DNA of 64,000 bases from JAVVHH01 sp963848035 (GTDB lineage: Bacteria; Pseudomonadota; Alphaproteobacteria; Acetobacterales; Acetobacteraceae): positions 2,294,001 through 2,358,000 of the forward strand of contig CAWKCD010000001.1 of the NCBI GenBank assembly GCA_963848035.1. The letters are read 5' to 3'. Under the pieces are notes generated by a model. The model saw nothing but the letters and a program-made list of their open reading frames with translations, had not been told where the DNA came from and did no database searches. Positions within the stretch are counted from its first letter, which is position 1. Every line of letters begins with the position of its first letter. Of this stretch, positions 38,553-48,889 are shown one piece after another. A program made the translations under genes and the position numbers.

Positions 38553-38987
38553 ACCTCAGAGCTTTCGCCCTGTAAGCCTCGCACAGGACCCATCCAACAG
38601 CTGTCAGTCGCCAAACGCCGGTCGCCAGAGAAGGAGACGACCCTCGTCCAGCACTGCGGATGAGCCAATTACACACACACTTTCCACGCCCTCGAGAACA
38701 AACAGACCACCACCGTCGAGAACCGCGTGACTTGCGCCACCGATCCCCTTCCGAGGTGTTCCATGCACGCCCAAGGACGCAACAGAACCTGATTCACAAT
38801 CAACAAAGAACAAAGACCTTAACCAACAAAGGCTAAGATCAGACTTCGAGCCAACAGCTCGAAACCAGATCCAAACCACTCAAACACTCACCCGCCCCGC
38901 AAACCCTTCGCGCCGTAGGCGCTTCGGATGGTTTGCTCGATCGAGCTTCGCTCGATCGTTCGCGCCCATGGCGCGAACCGCAAACCA
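38553..38987 (-). other. tRNA-Ala to 23S spacer (ITS), no gene
   Basis: About 435 bases of transcribed spacer. Apart from the branched inverted repeat at 38928-38988 and a small GCGCC-GTA-GGCGC hairpin just before it (about 38910-38922), I see no gene or repeat. It must contain the 5' half of the 23S processing stem next to 38553. Confidence 0.7.
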
Positions 38988-38988
38988 T
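38928..38988 (-). repeat. Branched inverted repeat (three-way junction) after tRNA-Ala
   Basis: Outer stem of nine perfect pairs (38928-38936 with 38980-38988) encloses two perfect hairpins placed side by side: 38938-38958 (nine pairs, TTC loop on the plus strand) and 38959-38977 (eight pairs, CAT loop). It begins at the discriminator base of tRNA-Ala. The first hairpin shares the core GAGCTTCGCTC with the insert in the tRNA-Ile-like copy. Possible roles: RNase III processing signal or a small mobile palindrome. Confidence 0.75.
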
Positions 38989-39060
38989 GGAGACGGACGG
39001 GTTCGAACCGACGACCCCCTGCTTGCAAAGCAGGTGCTCTCCCAGCTGAGCTACGCCCCC
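38988..39060 (-). tRNA. tRNA-Ala (anticodon TGC)
   Basis: Full cloverleaf on the minus strand: acceptor GGGGGCG pairs with CGTCTCC, D-arm GCTCAGCTGGGAGAGC, anticodon loop CTTTGCAAG, T-arm GGTTCGAACC. Discriminator A. CCA is not encoded. Standard place between tRNA-Ile and 23S in the rRNA operon. Confidence 0.96.
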
Positions 39061-39083
39061 AAGAACCCATAAGCCATCAAGTA

Positions 39084-39174
39084 TGGGCCAGAGAGGACTT
39101 GAACCTCCGACCCCACGCTTATCAAGCGATCGATGAGCTTCGCTCCTCGATCTAACCAACTGAGCTACGAGCTC
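39084..39174 (-). pseudogene. tRNA-Ile-like copy (GAT) with a hairpin insertion
   Basis: This 91-nt element is nearly identical to the intact tRNA-Ile in the 3' part (anticodon loop, T-arm, acceptor 3' strand) and in the D-loop. Between the D-loop and the anticodon stem, 24 nt replace the seven nt of the intact copy. The new segment with its flanking base folds into a hairpin of 11-base arms with one mismatch and a TTC loop. The 5' acceptor strand is also changed (GAGCTCG for GGGCTAG), leaving mismatches at pairs 2-71 and 6-67. Probably non-functional, but it sits inside a transcribed operon. Confidence 0.8.
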
Positions 39175-39192
39175 GCCAGCCGGCAAACGGAA

Positions 39193-39266
<74 letters not shown>

Positions 39267-39477
39267 ATAAACGGAAAGGGATACATTGACGGCGCCCTCG
39301 GGACCCCCGCTTTCGCAAGTTACCCAGGACATCCACTGACGAAGCTCTGCCTAGACAGCCAGTGCCGGCTAGAGTTCGAGTGCCTTCGACATCCGCCGAA
39401 GGACTTTTCCCAGGCCGAAACCCAGGTTTGCGAACATCCATCAAACCCAGCCGAAACCAAGCTCAACAGATATCCTT

Positions 39478-40966
<1,489 letters not shown>

Positions 40967-41118
40967 TCCAGCATCCTCAAGCCGAAGACACCAAACGAAC
41001 ACAAACCCCAGCACACAAAACAACTGACTAACCAAACAAAAACATCAATCAGCAAAACATCCACACACCAAAGCATGAGAACGCCGCCAATATATCCATT
41101 CCGTTCATCAGATTTAAT

Positions 41119-41130
41119 TGTCAAAGAACA
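41119..41130 (-). promoter_or_regulatory. rRNA leader boxA antitermination site
   Basis: TGTTCTTTGACA on the minus strand, followed by ATTAAAT, closely matches the rrn boxA (TGCTCTTTAACA). It lies about 150 bases upstream of 16S, where Nus-factor antitermination sites are found. It also contains TTTGACA, but no -10 hexamer stands at the right distance. The bases from 40967 to 41288 hold only this site and the rRNA leader. Confidence 0.72.
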
Positions 41131-41288
41131 ACACAACCGACGAAACGAGAGGCTACCCCTGCAAATCACTCCGCAGAGCCGAACCAAACCACCGAAGGTC
41201 ATGTAAACTCGCAACCAACGTTGCGAGGGAAAAGAACATACCGACGAGATCCGCTGCCGTCAAGCCGCGTTCGCCGTCGGTGAGCGGG

Positions 41289-41317
41289 TATCTAGGCCCC
41301 GGCGGAGAATCCGTCAA
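41289..41317 (-). promoter_or_regulatory. Predicted rRNA operon promoter
   Basis: On the minus strand TTGACG (41317-41312), 17 bases, then TAGATA (41294-41289): five of six matches to the -35 consensus, with exact spacing. The -35 hexamer covers the stop codon of the epimerase gene upstream (TGA at 41314-41316), so the promoter begins inside that gene's 3' end. Transcription would start near 41282, giving a leader of about 315 nt before 16S. Confidence 0.7.
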
Positions 41318-42301
41318 GCGGTCTTTGTTAAGCTTTCGCGGTACGGACGAAACCATTCGACAAATCGCGGAATTCCGAGGGAAAGCGGAGTCGTCGGGCG
41401 ATAGCCGGCGTGGCGCTCGATGGCGGAGAGGTCGGCGCAGGTCTCCACCACATCGGCGACGGGGCGCGGCACGTTGCGGACGACGGCTTTGCGGCCGAGG
41501 CAAGACTTCGAGCAAAGCGACGAGGTCGCTGACGCGTTCGGCGCGGTTGTTGCCAATGTTGAATAGGAGCGGGGGCTGGCCAGGCCCGGGGGGACGGCCG
41601 AGGCAGGCGAGCACGCCGGCGACGATGTCGTCGACATAGGTGAAGTCACGCTTGAGGGTGCCGTCGTCGTACAGCGTGATGGGCGTTCCGGCCATGATGG
41701 CTTCGGCGAAGCTGTAATAGGCCATGTCGGGGCGGCCCCAGGGACCGTAAACGGTGAAGAACCGCAGGCCGGTGAGCTTCATGCCGTAGAGATGCCAATA
41801 GGCGTGGGCGGCGAGTTCGTCCGTGCGTTTGGTGACCGCGTAGAGCGAGACGGGGCGGTCGACCGGGTTGGTTTCGGCGAAGGGCAGGTCGGTGCTGCCG
41901 CCGTAGACCGAGGAGGAGCTGGCGTAAACGAGATGGTCGAGCCGCTCCAGGCGCCGGGCGGCCTCGAGCACGGTCACGTGGCCCATGACGTTGGCCGACA
42001 CGTAGGCGTAGGGGTCGACCATCGAGTGACGGACGCCGGCTTGGGCGGCGAGGTGGACGACCTGGGTCGCGCCGGGCTCCGACGCGAAGGCGGCGAAGAC
42101 GGCGTCCTTGTCGGCGAGGTCGACACGTTCGAAGCGGAAGCCGGTGTGCGCGCGGAGTTGCGCGAGTCGGGCTTCCTTCAGGCGGACGTCGTAATAGGTG
42201 TTGAGATTGTCCAGGCCGAGGACCGTCTCGCCGCGGGCGAGCAGCGCGGTGGCGACGTGGAAGCCGACGAAGCCGGCCGCGCCGGTGACGATGACGGTCA
42301 T
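41314..42301 (-). CDS. UDP-glucuronate 4-epimerase-like NAD-dependent epimerase, frameshifted as read
   Basis: Extended SDR making UDP-galacturonate or a similar precursor for capsule or LPS. ATG 42301: VIVTGAAGFVGFHVATALL, LGLDNLNTYYDVRLKEARL (typical of UDP-glucuronate epimerases), VVHLAAQAGVRHSM, YASSSSVYGG, YAVTKRTDELAAHAY, TVYGPWGRPDMAYYSF. After about residue 265 (LVALLE) the protein continues in another frame as GRKAVVRNVPRPVADVVETCADL...GYRPTTPLSLGIPRFVEWFRPY to TGA 41314. One extra base near 41500 explains it; the mended length is about 328 residues. The rRNA promoter overlaps its stop. Confidence 0.83.
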
Positions 42302-42327
42302 GGGTGGATCACTCCGCTGCCACGCTC

Positions 42328-43110
42328 CTATTGGGCGACCCAGCCTCCATCGATGGAGAGGGCGGCGCCGGTGATGGTGCGGGCGGCGTCGGAGCAGAGG
42401 AAGACGGCGAGGCCGCCAATGCCCTCGGGGGTGGTGAACTCGACCATGGCCTGCTTTTCCTGGAGCATGGTCCGGGCGATCTCGTCCGGCGTGGTGCCCT
42501 GCGCCTTGGCGCGCGTGTCGATCTGGGCCTGCACGAGCGGCGTAAGGACCCAGCCGGGGCAGATGGCGTTGACGGTGGTGCCGGTATTGGCGAGTTCGAT
42601 CGCGCCGACCTTGGTCAGGCCGACGATGCCGTGTTTGGCGGCGACGTAGGCGGATTTCTCGGCGCTGCCGACCAGGCCATGAGCGGAGGCGATGTTGATG
42701 ATGCGGCCCCAGCCGGCGCTCTTGAGCCCGGGGATGGCGGCCTTCATGGCATGGAAGGCGGCCGAGAGATTGATGGCGATGACCTGGTCCCATTTGTCGT
42801 CGGGGAAGTCAGCGATTGGTGAGGTGTGCTGGATGCCGGCGTTGTTGACGAGGATGTCCAGCCGGCCGAGATCGGCGATCGTTTTCTGGACGAGCGCGGC
42901 GACGGAGTCGCGCTTGGAGAGGTCGGCGCCGTCATAGGCGACCCGGACGCCGGATGCGGCGAGGTCGCTGCGGACTTTCTCGATGGCGGCCGCGTCGCCG
43001 AAGCCGTTGAGCATGATGTCGGCGCCTTCGGCGGCCAGGGCGCGGGCAATGCCCAGGCCGATGCCGCTGGTGGACCCGGTGACCAGGGCGACTTTCCCCT
43101 TCAGACTCAT
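42328..43110 (-). CDS. bdhA: 3-hydroxybutyrate dehydrogenase
   Basis: NAD-dependent SDR interconverting 3-hydroxybutyrate and acetoacetate in polyhydroxybutyrate turnover. 260 residues from ATG 43110. GSTSGIGLGIARALA cofactor site, NNAGIQHTSPI, catalytic NIASAHGLVGSAEKSAYVAAKHG (Ser, Tyr, Lys), and the BdhA-specific AICPGWVLTPLVQAQI and QEKQAMVEFTTPEGIG. Longer open frames upstream are shadow of the divergent MFS gene. The epimerase gene follows after 26 bases. Confidence 0.93.
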   Translation of the reverse strand: MSLKGKVALVTGSTSGIGLGIARALAAEGADIMLNGFGDAAAIEKVRSDLAASGVRVAYDGADLSKRDSVAALVQKTIADLGRLDILVNNAGIQHTSPIADFPDDKWDQVIAINLSAAFHAMKAAIPGLKSAGWGRIINIASAHGLVGSAEKSAYVAAKHGIVGLTKVGAIELANTGTTVNAICPGWVLTPLVQAQIDTRAKAQGTTPDEIARTMLQEKQAMVEFTTPEGIGGLAVFLCSDAARTITGAALSIDGGWVAQ

Positions 43111-43231
43111 CCTCAACTCCGCCAAATTCCGCTGCACTCTTGTCCATAACCGGTTGGCAGGCAAAGGCGCCGGGCGCAAGCCTGCAACGAATGGGGTTCC
43201 GCGCGAGGCTCGGACGGGCCACCATCGGGCG

Positions 43232-44922
43232 ATGCGATTGCCCGCCGCCCTCGTGCCGCTCCGGCACCCGATCTTTCGGATGCTGTGGAGTGCCAACGTC
43301 GTCACAGCGCTGGGGACGTGGATGCAGAACACCGGCGCCGGGTGGCTGATGACGTCGCTGTCGCCGGATGCGCTGAGCGTGAGTCTGGTGCAGGCGGCAA
43401 CGATCGTGCCGACGTTCCTGCTGGCGCTGCCGGCGGGCGCGATCGCCGACATCGTGGACCGGCGGCGGTTCATGATCGGGGTCCAGGTCTGGATGATGCT
43501 GAGCGCCACGGTGCTGGTGCTGCTGACCTATGCGCACTGATCGATGCGACCGGGCTGATCGCGCTGACGTTCGCGATCGGGATCGGGACGGCGATGTATC
43601 AGCCGGCTTGGGGGGCGACGGTGCCGGAGGTGGTGCCCCGGCACGACCTGGTGCAGGCGATCGCGCTGAACGGGATCGGGTTCAACCTGGCGCGGGCGCT
43701 GGGGCCGGCGGTGGGCGGGGTCATTCTGCTGTTCGGCGGCCCGGCGCTGGCATTCCTGCTGTTCGCGGTCTCGTTCCTGGCGGGGATCGGCTCCTTGGTC
43801 ATGTGGCCGCGGCGGCATCGGCGCGGAGCGTTGCCGCCGGAGCATTTCATCTCGGCGATGCGGGCCGGCGCGCAATTCGTGCGGCATACGCCGGCGATGC
43901 GGGCGGCGATCGTTCGGTCGATGGCGTATTTCCTGCCGGCCGCCGCGCCCTGGGCGATGCTGCCGCTGGTGGTGCGCGAGCAGCTCGGGCTGGGGGCGGG
44001 GAGTTTCGGGCTCTTGCTGGGCCTGATGGGCTGCGGCGGGGTGACGGCGGGGATGCTGCTGCCGCGGATGCGGGCCTATGCGGGACGCGGCAGCATCGTG
44101 TTCTTTGCCACGCTGTCGTCGACCGCAGGGATCGCGTGCATCGGGCTGTCGCGGCATTGGTCACTGGCGGCGCTGGGCATGTATCTGTTTGGGATCGGCT
44201 GGGTGGCGGCGGCGAGCACGACGCAGGCTTCGGCACAATTGGTGGCACCGGCCTGGGTGCGGGCGCGGGCATTGGCGATCTATCAGCTCTGGTGGAACGG
44301 GGCGCTGGCGCTGGGCACGATGATGTGGGGCGTGCTGGGCGATTGGATCGGGTTGCGGCCATCGATGTTGATCGCGGCCGGGCTGGGAACGGTGTTGGCG
44401 GTGCTGGTGCGGGGGTATGGGCTGGAAGGGGCGGTCGCGGCCAGCGCGCCGGCGCCGGACCTGCCGCAGCCTGAGGCCCCGGCGCCGGAATTGGCGCTGC
44501 AGTTGCCGTCATCGCGAGGGCGGATCCTGGAGATGATGGCGTATCAGGTGGCGCCGGGGGATCGCGGACGGTTCCTGAGCGCGATGGCGGACGTGCAGCA
44601 CGTGCGCGGGCGGGCGGGGGCGATGGATTGGCACCTGTATGAGGACGTGGCGCATCCGGATGGGTGGATCGAGGTGTGGTGCATGCAGAACTGGACGGAT
44701 CATCTGCGGGAAGCGATTCGGCTGTCGGAGGAGGATCGGCAGGTGCTGGCTTCGGTGCGGCCATTTCATAAGGCGGACGCGCCGGCGCCGTCGCGTTATC
44801 TCGCCGTCGATCCGAGAATGGCTGCGGCGGTCAAACGAGATCCCGGGAAACGCGAACCCGCTCTGGGCGTTAGGACGGCTTCACAGATCCTAGGAGCTCT
44901 CCATGCCCGAAAGCCCGGCTGA
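43232..44922 (+). CDS. EntS/DHA3-like MFS transporter with C-terminal extra domain, frameshifted as read
   Basis: ATG 43232: RLPAALVPLRHPIFRMLWSANVV, then ADIVDRRRFM (loop 2-3 motif). The frame stops at TGA just after LLTYA, while the next frame carries on LIDATGLIALTFAIGIGTAMYQPAWGATVPEVV to the TGA at 44920. Adding one base near 43533-43537 restores a protein of about 562 residues. After the twelfth helix about 130 residues resemble an antibiotic-biosynthesis-monooxygenase-like (dimeric alpha/beta barrel) domain (YQVAPGDRGRFLSAMADVQ...DWHLYEDVAHPDGWIE). That fusion recurs in proteobacterial MFS proteins of unknown substrate. Its last 20 bases overlap dps. Confidence 0.8.
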
Positions 44923-45442
44923 CCTGCGCAGCCAGACCCACAACGCGCAGCTGCACCAGACCACGAACGATACGAAGAACAACGCCAAGGCCGTTTCGAT
45001 GCAGACGCTGCAGGCGCGTCTGGCCGACGGGATCGACCTCGCGCTGGTGATCAAGCAGGCGCATTGGAACCTGAAAGGGTCGCAGTTCATCGGCATCCAC
45101 CTGATGCTCGATGGGTTCCGCGCCGAAGTTTCCGAGTGGAACGACATGATGGCCGAACGGATCACCCAGTTGGGCGGCACCGCGCGCGGCACGGTTCAGG
45201 AAGTCGAGAAGCACACCAACCTCAAGCCGTATCCGACCGACATCTACAAGATCGCCGACCATCTGAAGGCGCTGATCGAGCGGTTCTCGGCGGTGGCCAA
45301 CGCGGTTCGCCAGAACATCGACGACACCGACGAGGCCGGCGACCGGGGCACGTCGGACTTGTTCACGGAAGTGTCTCGCGGGCTCGACAAGCAGCTTTGG
45401 TTCCTCGAGGCGCACACGCAGGAGCCGAGCGGCCTCAAGTAG
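44903..45442 (+). CDS. dps: DNA starvation/stationary phase protection protein Dps
   Basis: Ferritin-like dodecamer subunit that stores iron and shields DNA from oxidants. 179 residues. The ferroxidase region is visible as LVIKQAHWNLKGSQFIGIHLMLDGFRAEV (His, Asp, Glu ligands from two subunits), with the usual helix DIYKIADHLKALIERF after it. An N-terminal extension with basic and polar residues may contact DNA. ATG 44903 has a TAGGAG site. The start lies inside the end of the MFS gene. An inverted repeat follows the stop. Confidence 0.92.
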   Translation: MPESPADLRSQTHNAQLHQTTNDTKNNAKAVSMQTLQARLADGIDLALVIKQAHWNLKGSQFIGIHLMLDGFRAEVSEWNDMMAERITQLGGTARGTVQEVEKHTNLKPYPTDIYKIADHLKALIERFSAVANAVRQNIDDTDEAGDRGTSDLFTEVSRGLDKQLWFLEAHTQEPSGLK

Positions 45443-45453
45443 GGGCTCGTTGC

Positions 45454-45490
45454 GCGGATCAGGGGATCGTCCGTCCGACCTCTGATCCGC
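45454..45490 (+). terminator. Inverted repeat after dps, possible terminator
   Basis: GCGGATCAG at 45454-45462 and CTGATCCGC at 45482-45490 are perfect nine-base complements around a 19-base loop, 12 bases after the dps stop. There is no T-run, so Rho-independent termination is uncertain. The following 199 bases up to parE hold no convincing gene. Confidence 0.4.
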
Positions 45491-45689
45491 CGCGCCGGCC
45501 GGCCATGGCAGCGGCGGGGTGATGTAGCCGTCGAGCACGGTCGTGCCGCGGTTGCAGCCGACCGGGTGCTTCGGGTGTGACGGCGGCCGAGAAGGAGTCA
45601 GCCGGAGGGGTGGGTCCGCGCCGACGCCGAATTGCTTGCCGGTCCTGCTTGAGCGCTTTACGGTCCGCGGTCAGGACCGGGAACACAGC

Positions 45690-47679
45690 ATGAACGATCT
45701 CTTGACTTCCCTTCGTGGTTCCGGGGGGGAGAATGACTACTCAGCCCGTGACATCGAGGTTCTCGAGGGGCTCGAGCCCGTGCGGCGGCGGCCGGGCATG
45801 TATATCGGCGGGACCGACGAAACGGCGCTGCACCATCTGGCCGCCGAGGTGCTCGACAATGCCATGGACGAGGCGGTGGCCGGGTATGCCAGCGCGATCG
45901 ACGTGACGCTCGAGGCTGGGGATTGGCTGACCGTTCGGGACAACGGGCGCGGCATCCCGGTCGACCCGCATCCCAAATTCAAGAATCTCAGCGCGCTCGA
46001 AGTGATCCTCACGACGTTGCACTCGGGCGGGAAGTTCGGGGGCAAGGCGTACGCCACCTCCGGCGGCTTGCATGGCGTGGGCAGCTCGGTGGTGAACGCG
46101 TTGTCGGACCGGCTCGAGGTCGAGGTGGCGCGCGACCGGGTGTTGTGGCGGCAGGCCTACGAGCGCGGCCAGGCGGTGACCAAGCTCGAGCAGGTCGGGC
46201 CGGTGCACAACCGCCGCGGCACGTCGATGCGGTTCCATCCGGATGCGCAGATCTTCGGGGCGCTGCATTTCAGCGCGGCGCGGCTGTACCGGCTGTGCCG
46301 GTCGAAGGCCTATCTGTTCCGCGGCGTCAAAATCCGCTGGACGTGCGACCCGGCGCTGGTTCGCGGGAGCGACGTGCCGGAAGAGGCGCTGCTGCATTTC
46401 CCGGGCGGGCTGAAGGACAGCCTGGTCGAGGACATCGGCGATTCGGCGCTGGCGGTGAGCGAGGTTTGGGCGGGCGAAGCGGATCTGCCGGCCGATTCCG
46501 AGGGGCGCACCGGCGGCCGGGTCGAGTGGGCGATCACCTGGCTGGAAAGCGCCGAGGGCGCGCTGCACTCCTACTGCAACACCGTGCCGACGGCGCAGGG
46601 CGGCACGCATGAGGCGGGGTTCCGCGCGGCGCTGATGAAGGGGCTGCGGTCCTGGGGCGACCAGCGCGGCAACAAGAAGGTGGCGCAGGTGACGCCGGAG
46701 GACGTGCTGAGCCCGATGGCGGCGAAGCTGTCGGCGTTCGTCCGCGACCCGCAATTCCAGGGGCAGACCAAGGAGAAGCTGACCAGCCCGGAGGCGGCGC
46801 GGCTGGTGGAGACGGCGCTGCGGGACCGGTTCGACCATTGGCTGGCCGGCAATCCCGGCCAGGCGGACAATTTGCTGGCGTTCGTCATCGAGCGCGCGGA
46901 GGAGCGGCTTCGGCGCAAGGAGAGCAAGGACGTCTCGCGCAAGTCGGCGACGAGGCGGCTGCGGCTGCCGGGCAAGCTGACGGACTGCACGCGCGAGAGC
47001 CGCGACGATACCGAGATTTTCCTCGTCGAAGGCGACAGCGCCGGCGGGTCGGCCAAGCAGGCGCGCAACCGCGAGACGCAGGCGGTGCTGCCGCTGCGGG
47101 GCAAGATCCTGAACGTCGCGAGCGCGAGCGACGAGAAGCTGATGCAGAACCAGGAGCTGAAGGACCTGATCGAGGCGCTGGGCTGCGGCGCCGGGCGACC
47201 GGTTCGACCGGGCGCGGCTGCGCTACGGCCGGGTCATCATCATGACGGACGCCGACGTGGACGGGGCGCACATCGCGTCGCTGCTGATGACGTTCTTCTA
47301 CCGCAAGCTGCCGGAGCTGGTGCGGGCGGGGCATCTCTATCTGGCGCAGCCGCCGCTGTTCCGGATCACGCAGGGGGCGAAGTCGGTCTATGCGATGAGC
47401 GACCGCGAGAAGGACCAGCTGATCAAGAAGGAGTTCAAGGCGGGCAGCAAGGTCGACGTCAGCCGGTTCAAGGGCTTGGGCGAGATGCCGCCCTCGGCGT
47501 TGAAGGAGACGACGATGGACCCGAAGCGGCGGACGCTGCTGAAGGTGGTGGCGCTGGCGGAGGACCGGGCAGCGACGAACGAGCTGGTGGAGAGCCTGAT
47601 GGGGCGCAAGCCGGAGCTGCGCTTCCAGTTCATCCAGGAGCACGCCAAGAACCTAGAAGAACAGGAACTCGACGTCTGA
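45690..47679 (+). CDS. parE: DNA topoisomerase IV subunit B (ParE), frameshifted as read
   Basis: ATPase subunit of the type II enzyme that unlinks daughter chromosomes. ATG 45690. GHKL ATPase motifs: VLDNAMDEAVAG, RDNGRGIPVDPHPK, GGLHGVGSSVVNALS. The TOPRIM domain starts at EIFLVEGDSAGGSAKQARNR. The frame breaks at about 47193-47195, where CCGGGCGA should read CCGGCGA. After the break the second frame gives DRFDRARLRYGRVIIMTDADVDGAHIASLL to TGA 47677-47679, with the metal-binding DxDxD intact. Corrected length about 663 residues. ParE is preferred over GyrB on length and the VHNRRGTSMRFHPD-type segment. An essential gene, so the extra base is most likely a sequence error. Confidence 0.9.
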
Positions 47680-48566
47680 GCGACCCGGCGACCGAGGGGG
47701 TCGACCCCCGGACGGCCGATCTCGAGACGTGGCCGGCCGAAACGGTGCTGGCGGCGCTGTGGGAGGGGCAACTCGCGGCGGTGGCGGCGCTTCGGCCGGC
47801 ATTGCCGGCGCTGGCGGCGGCGGTGGTCGCCGCGGCGGACCGGCTGCGCCAGGGTGGCCGGCTGGCCTATGCCGGCGCGGGCACGTCCGGGCGGATCGGC
47901 GTTCAGGACGGGGCGGAGCTGGGCCCGACCTTCGACTGGCCGGCGGAGCGGCTGCTGTTCCTGATGGCGGGCGGGGAGTCGGCGCTGATCCGGGCCACGG
48001 AAGGTGCGGAGGATCGCGCCGATGTCGCCGAGCAGGATGTCCGGGACGCGCGGCTGGGCGCGGCGGACGTGCTGGTGGGGATCGCGGCGAGCGGCGTGAC
48101 GCCCTACACGGTCGCGGCGGTGGCGGCGGCCCGGCGTGCGGGGGCGCTGACGATCGGGGTCGCCAACAGCGCCGGCGGTGCGCTGCTCGCGGCGGCGGAG
48201 CATGCGATCCTGGTGGAGACCGGGCCGGAGGCGATCGCCGGATCGACGCGGATGAAGGCCGGGACGGCGCAGAAGGCGACGCTGAACTTGTTCAGCACGG
48301 CGGTCATGACGCGGCTGGGGCGGGTCTACCGCGGGCAGATGGTCGATATGAACGCGCGCAACGACAAGCTCCGGCGCCGGGCGCTGCGGATGCTGCGGTC
48401 GCTGACGGGCTGCGGCACGGACCAGGCCGCGGCCGCGCTGGCGCAGACCGAGGGGCGGGTGAAGCCGGCGGTGCTGGTGGTGCGCGGCTTGTCGGCGGCC
48501 GAGGCGACGGCGCTGCTCGCGCGGTTCGACGGCGATCTGCGGCAGGCGGAGCGATCGTTGGCTTAA
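47676..48566 (+). CDS. murQ: N-acetylmuramic acid 6-phosphate etherase MurQ
   Basis: SIS-domain enzyme that splits the lactyl ether of MurNAc-6-phosphate in cell-wall recycling. 296 residues. Signatures: TEGVDPRTADLETWP at the start, ALWEGQ, AYAGAGTSGRIGVQDGAEL, and the MurQ-specific IAGSTRMKAGTAQKATLN. I see no ATG, GTG or TTG early enough in frame; the family-like N-terminus begins at CTG 47676, which overlaps the parE stop as CTGA. That would be a rare CTG start, or an ATG changed by one base. The open frame runs together with the misread part of parE. Confidence 0.88.
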   Translation: MSDPATEGVDPRTADLETWPAETVLAALWEGQLAAVAALRPALPALAAAVVAAADRLRQGGRLAYAGAGTSGRIGVQDGAELGPTFDWPAERLLFLMAGGESALIRATEGAEDRADVAEQDVRDARLGAADVLVGIAASGVTPYTVAAVAAARRAGALTIGVANSAGGALLAAAEHAILVETGPEAIAGSTRMKAGTAQKATLNLFSTAVMTRLGRVYRGQMVDMNARNDKLRRRALRMLRSLTGCGTDQAAAALAQTEGRVKPAVLVVRGLSAAEATALLARFDGDLRQAERSLA

Positions 48567-48595
48567 ACGACCGCTCCCCGAGCGCCGCGGTGCCG

Positions 48596-48883
48596 TCAAT
48601 TCTCGCGGTTGCGCAGGTTCCAGAGCCGCTCGTGGGCCGCGACGAGGCCCTCGAGGTTGCGGCGGCGGTTGAGGTCCGGATGCGCCGGCTTGCGGGCGAG
48701 CATCAGTTCCAGGATTTGCAGCACATGGCGCGCGACTTCGATGTCGGCGACGTCGCAGGCATGGTGGAAGGCCACGAGCAGCTTGTCCTCGAGCCGGCGG
48801 GTGTGCCGCCGGACCGGGGTGGACGGGTTCGGTCTCGCATCGTCCGAGCCGGCCTCCTGGTCGTCACCGGGCTCGCGCGCCAT
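48596..48883 (-). CDS. Conserved small protein downstream of nrdB
   Basis: 95 residues, soluble and charged. The N-terminus is polar and probably disordered; the C-terminal part is helical (RRLEDKLLVAFHHACDVADIEVARHVLQILELML). ATG 48883 lies six bases after the nrdB stop, so it is read from the nrdAB message. I recognise no domain. The helical part recalls small TPR-less helical hairpins, with no firm match. A role linked to ribonucleotide reductase is only suggested by position. Confidence 0.7.
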   Translation of the reverse strand: MAREPGDDQEAGSDDARPNPSTPVRRHTRRLEDKLLVAFHHACDVADIEVARHVLQILELMLARKPAHPDLNRRRNLEGLVAAHERLWNLRNREN

Positions 48884-48889
48884 GATGTC

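Noticed and set aside
45543..48566. Apparent ParE-MurQ fusion
   Set aside because: It results from a one-base insertion near 47194; the true parE continuation is in another frame and ends at 47679.
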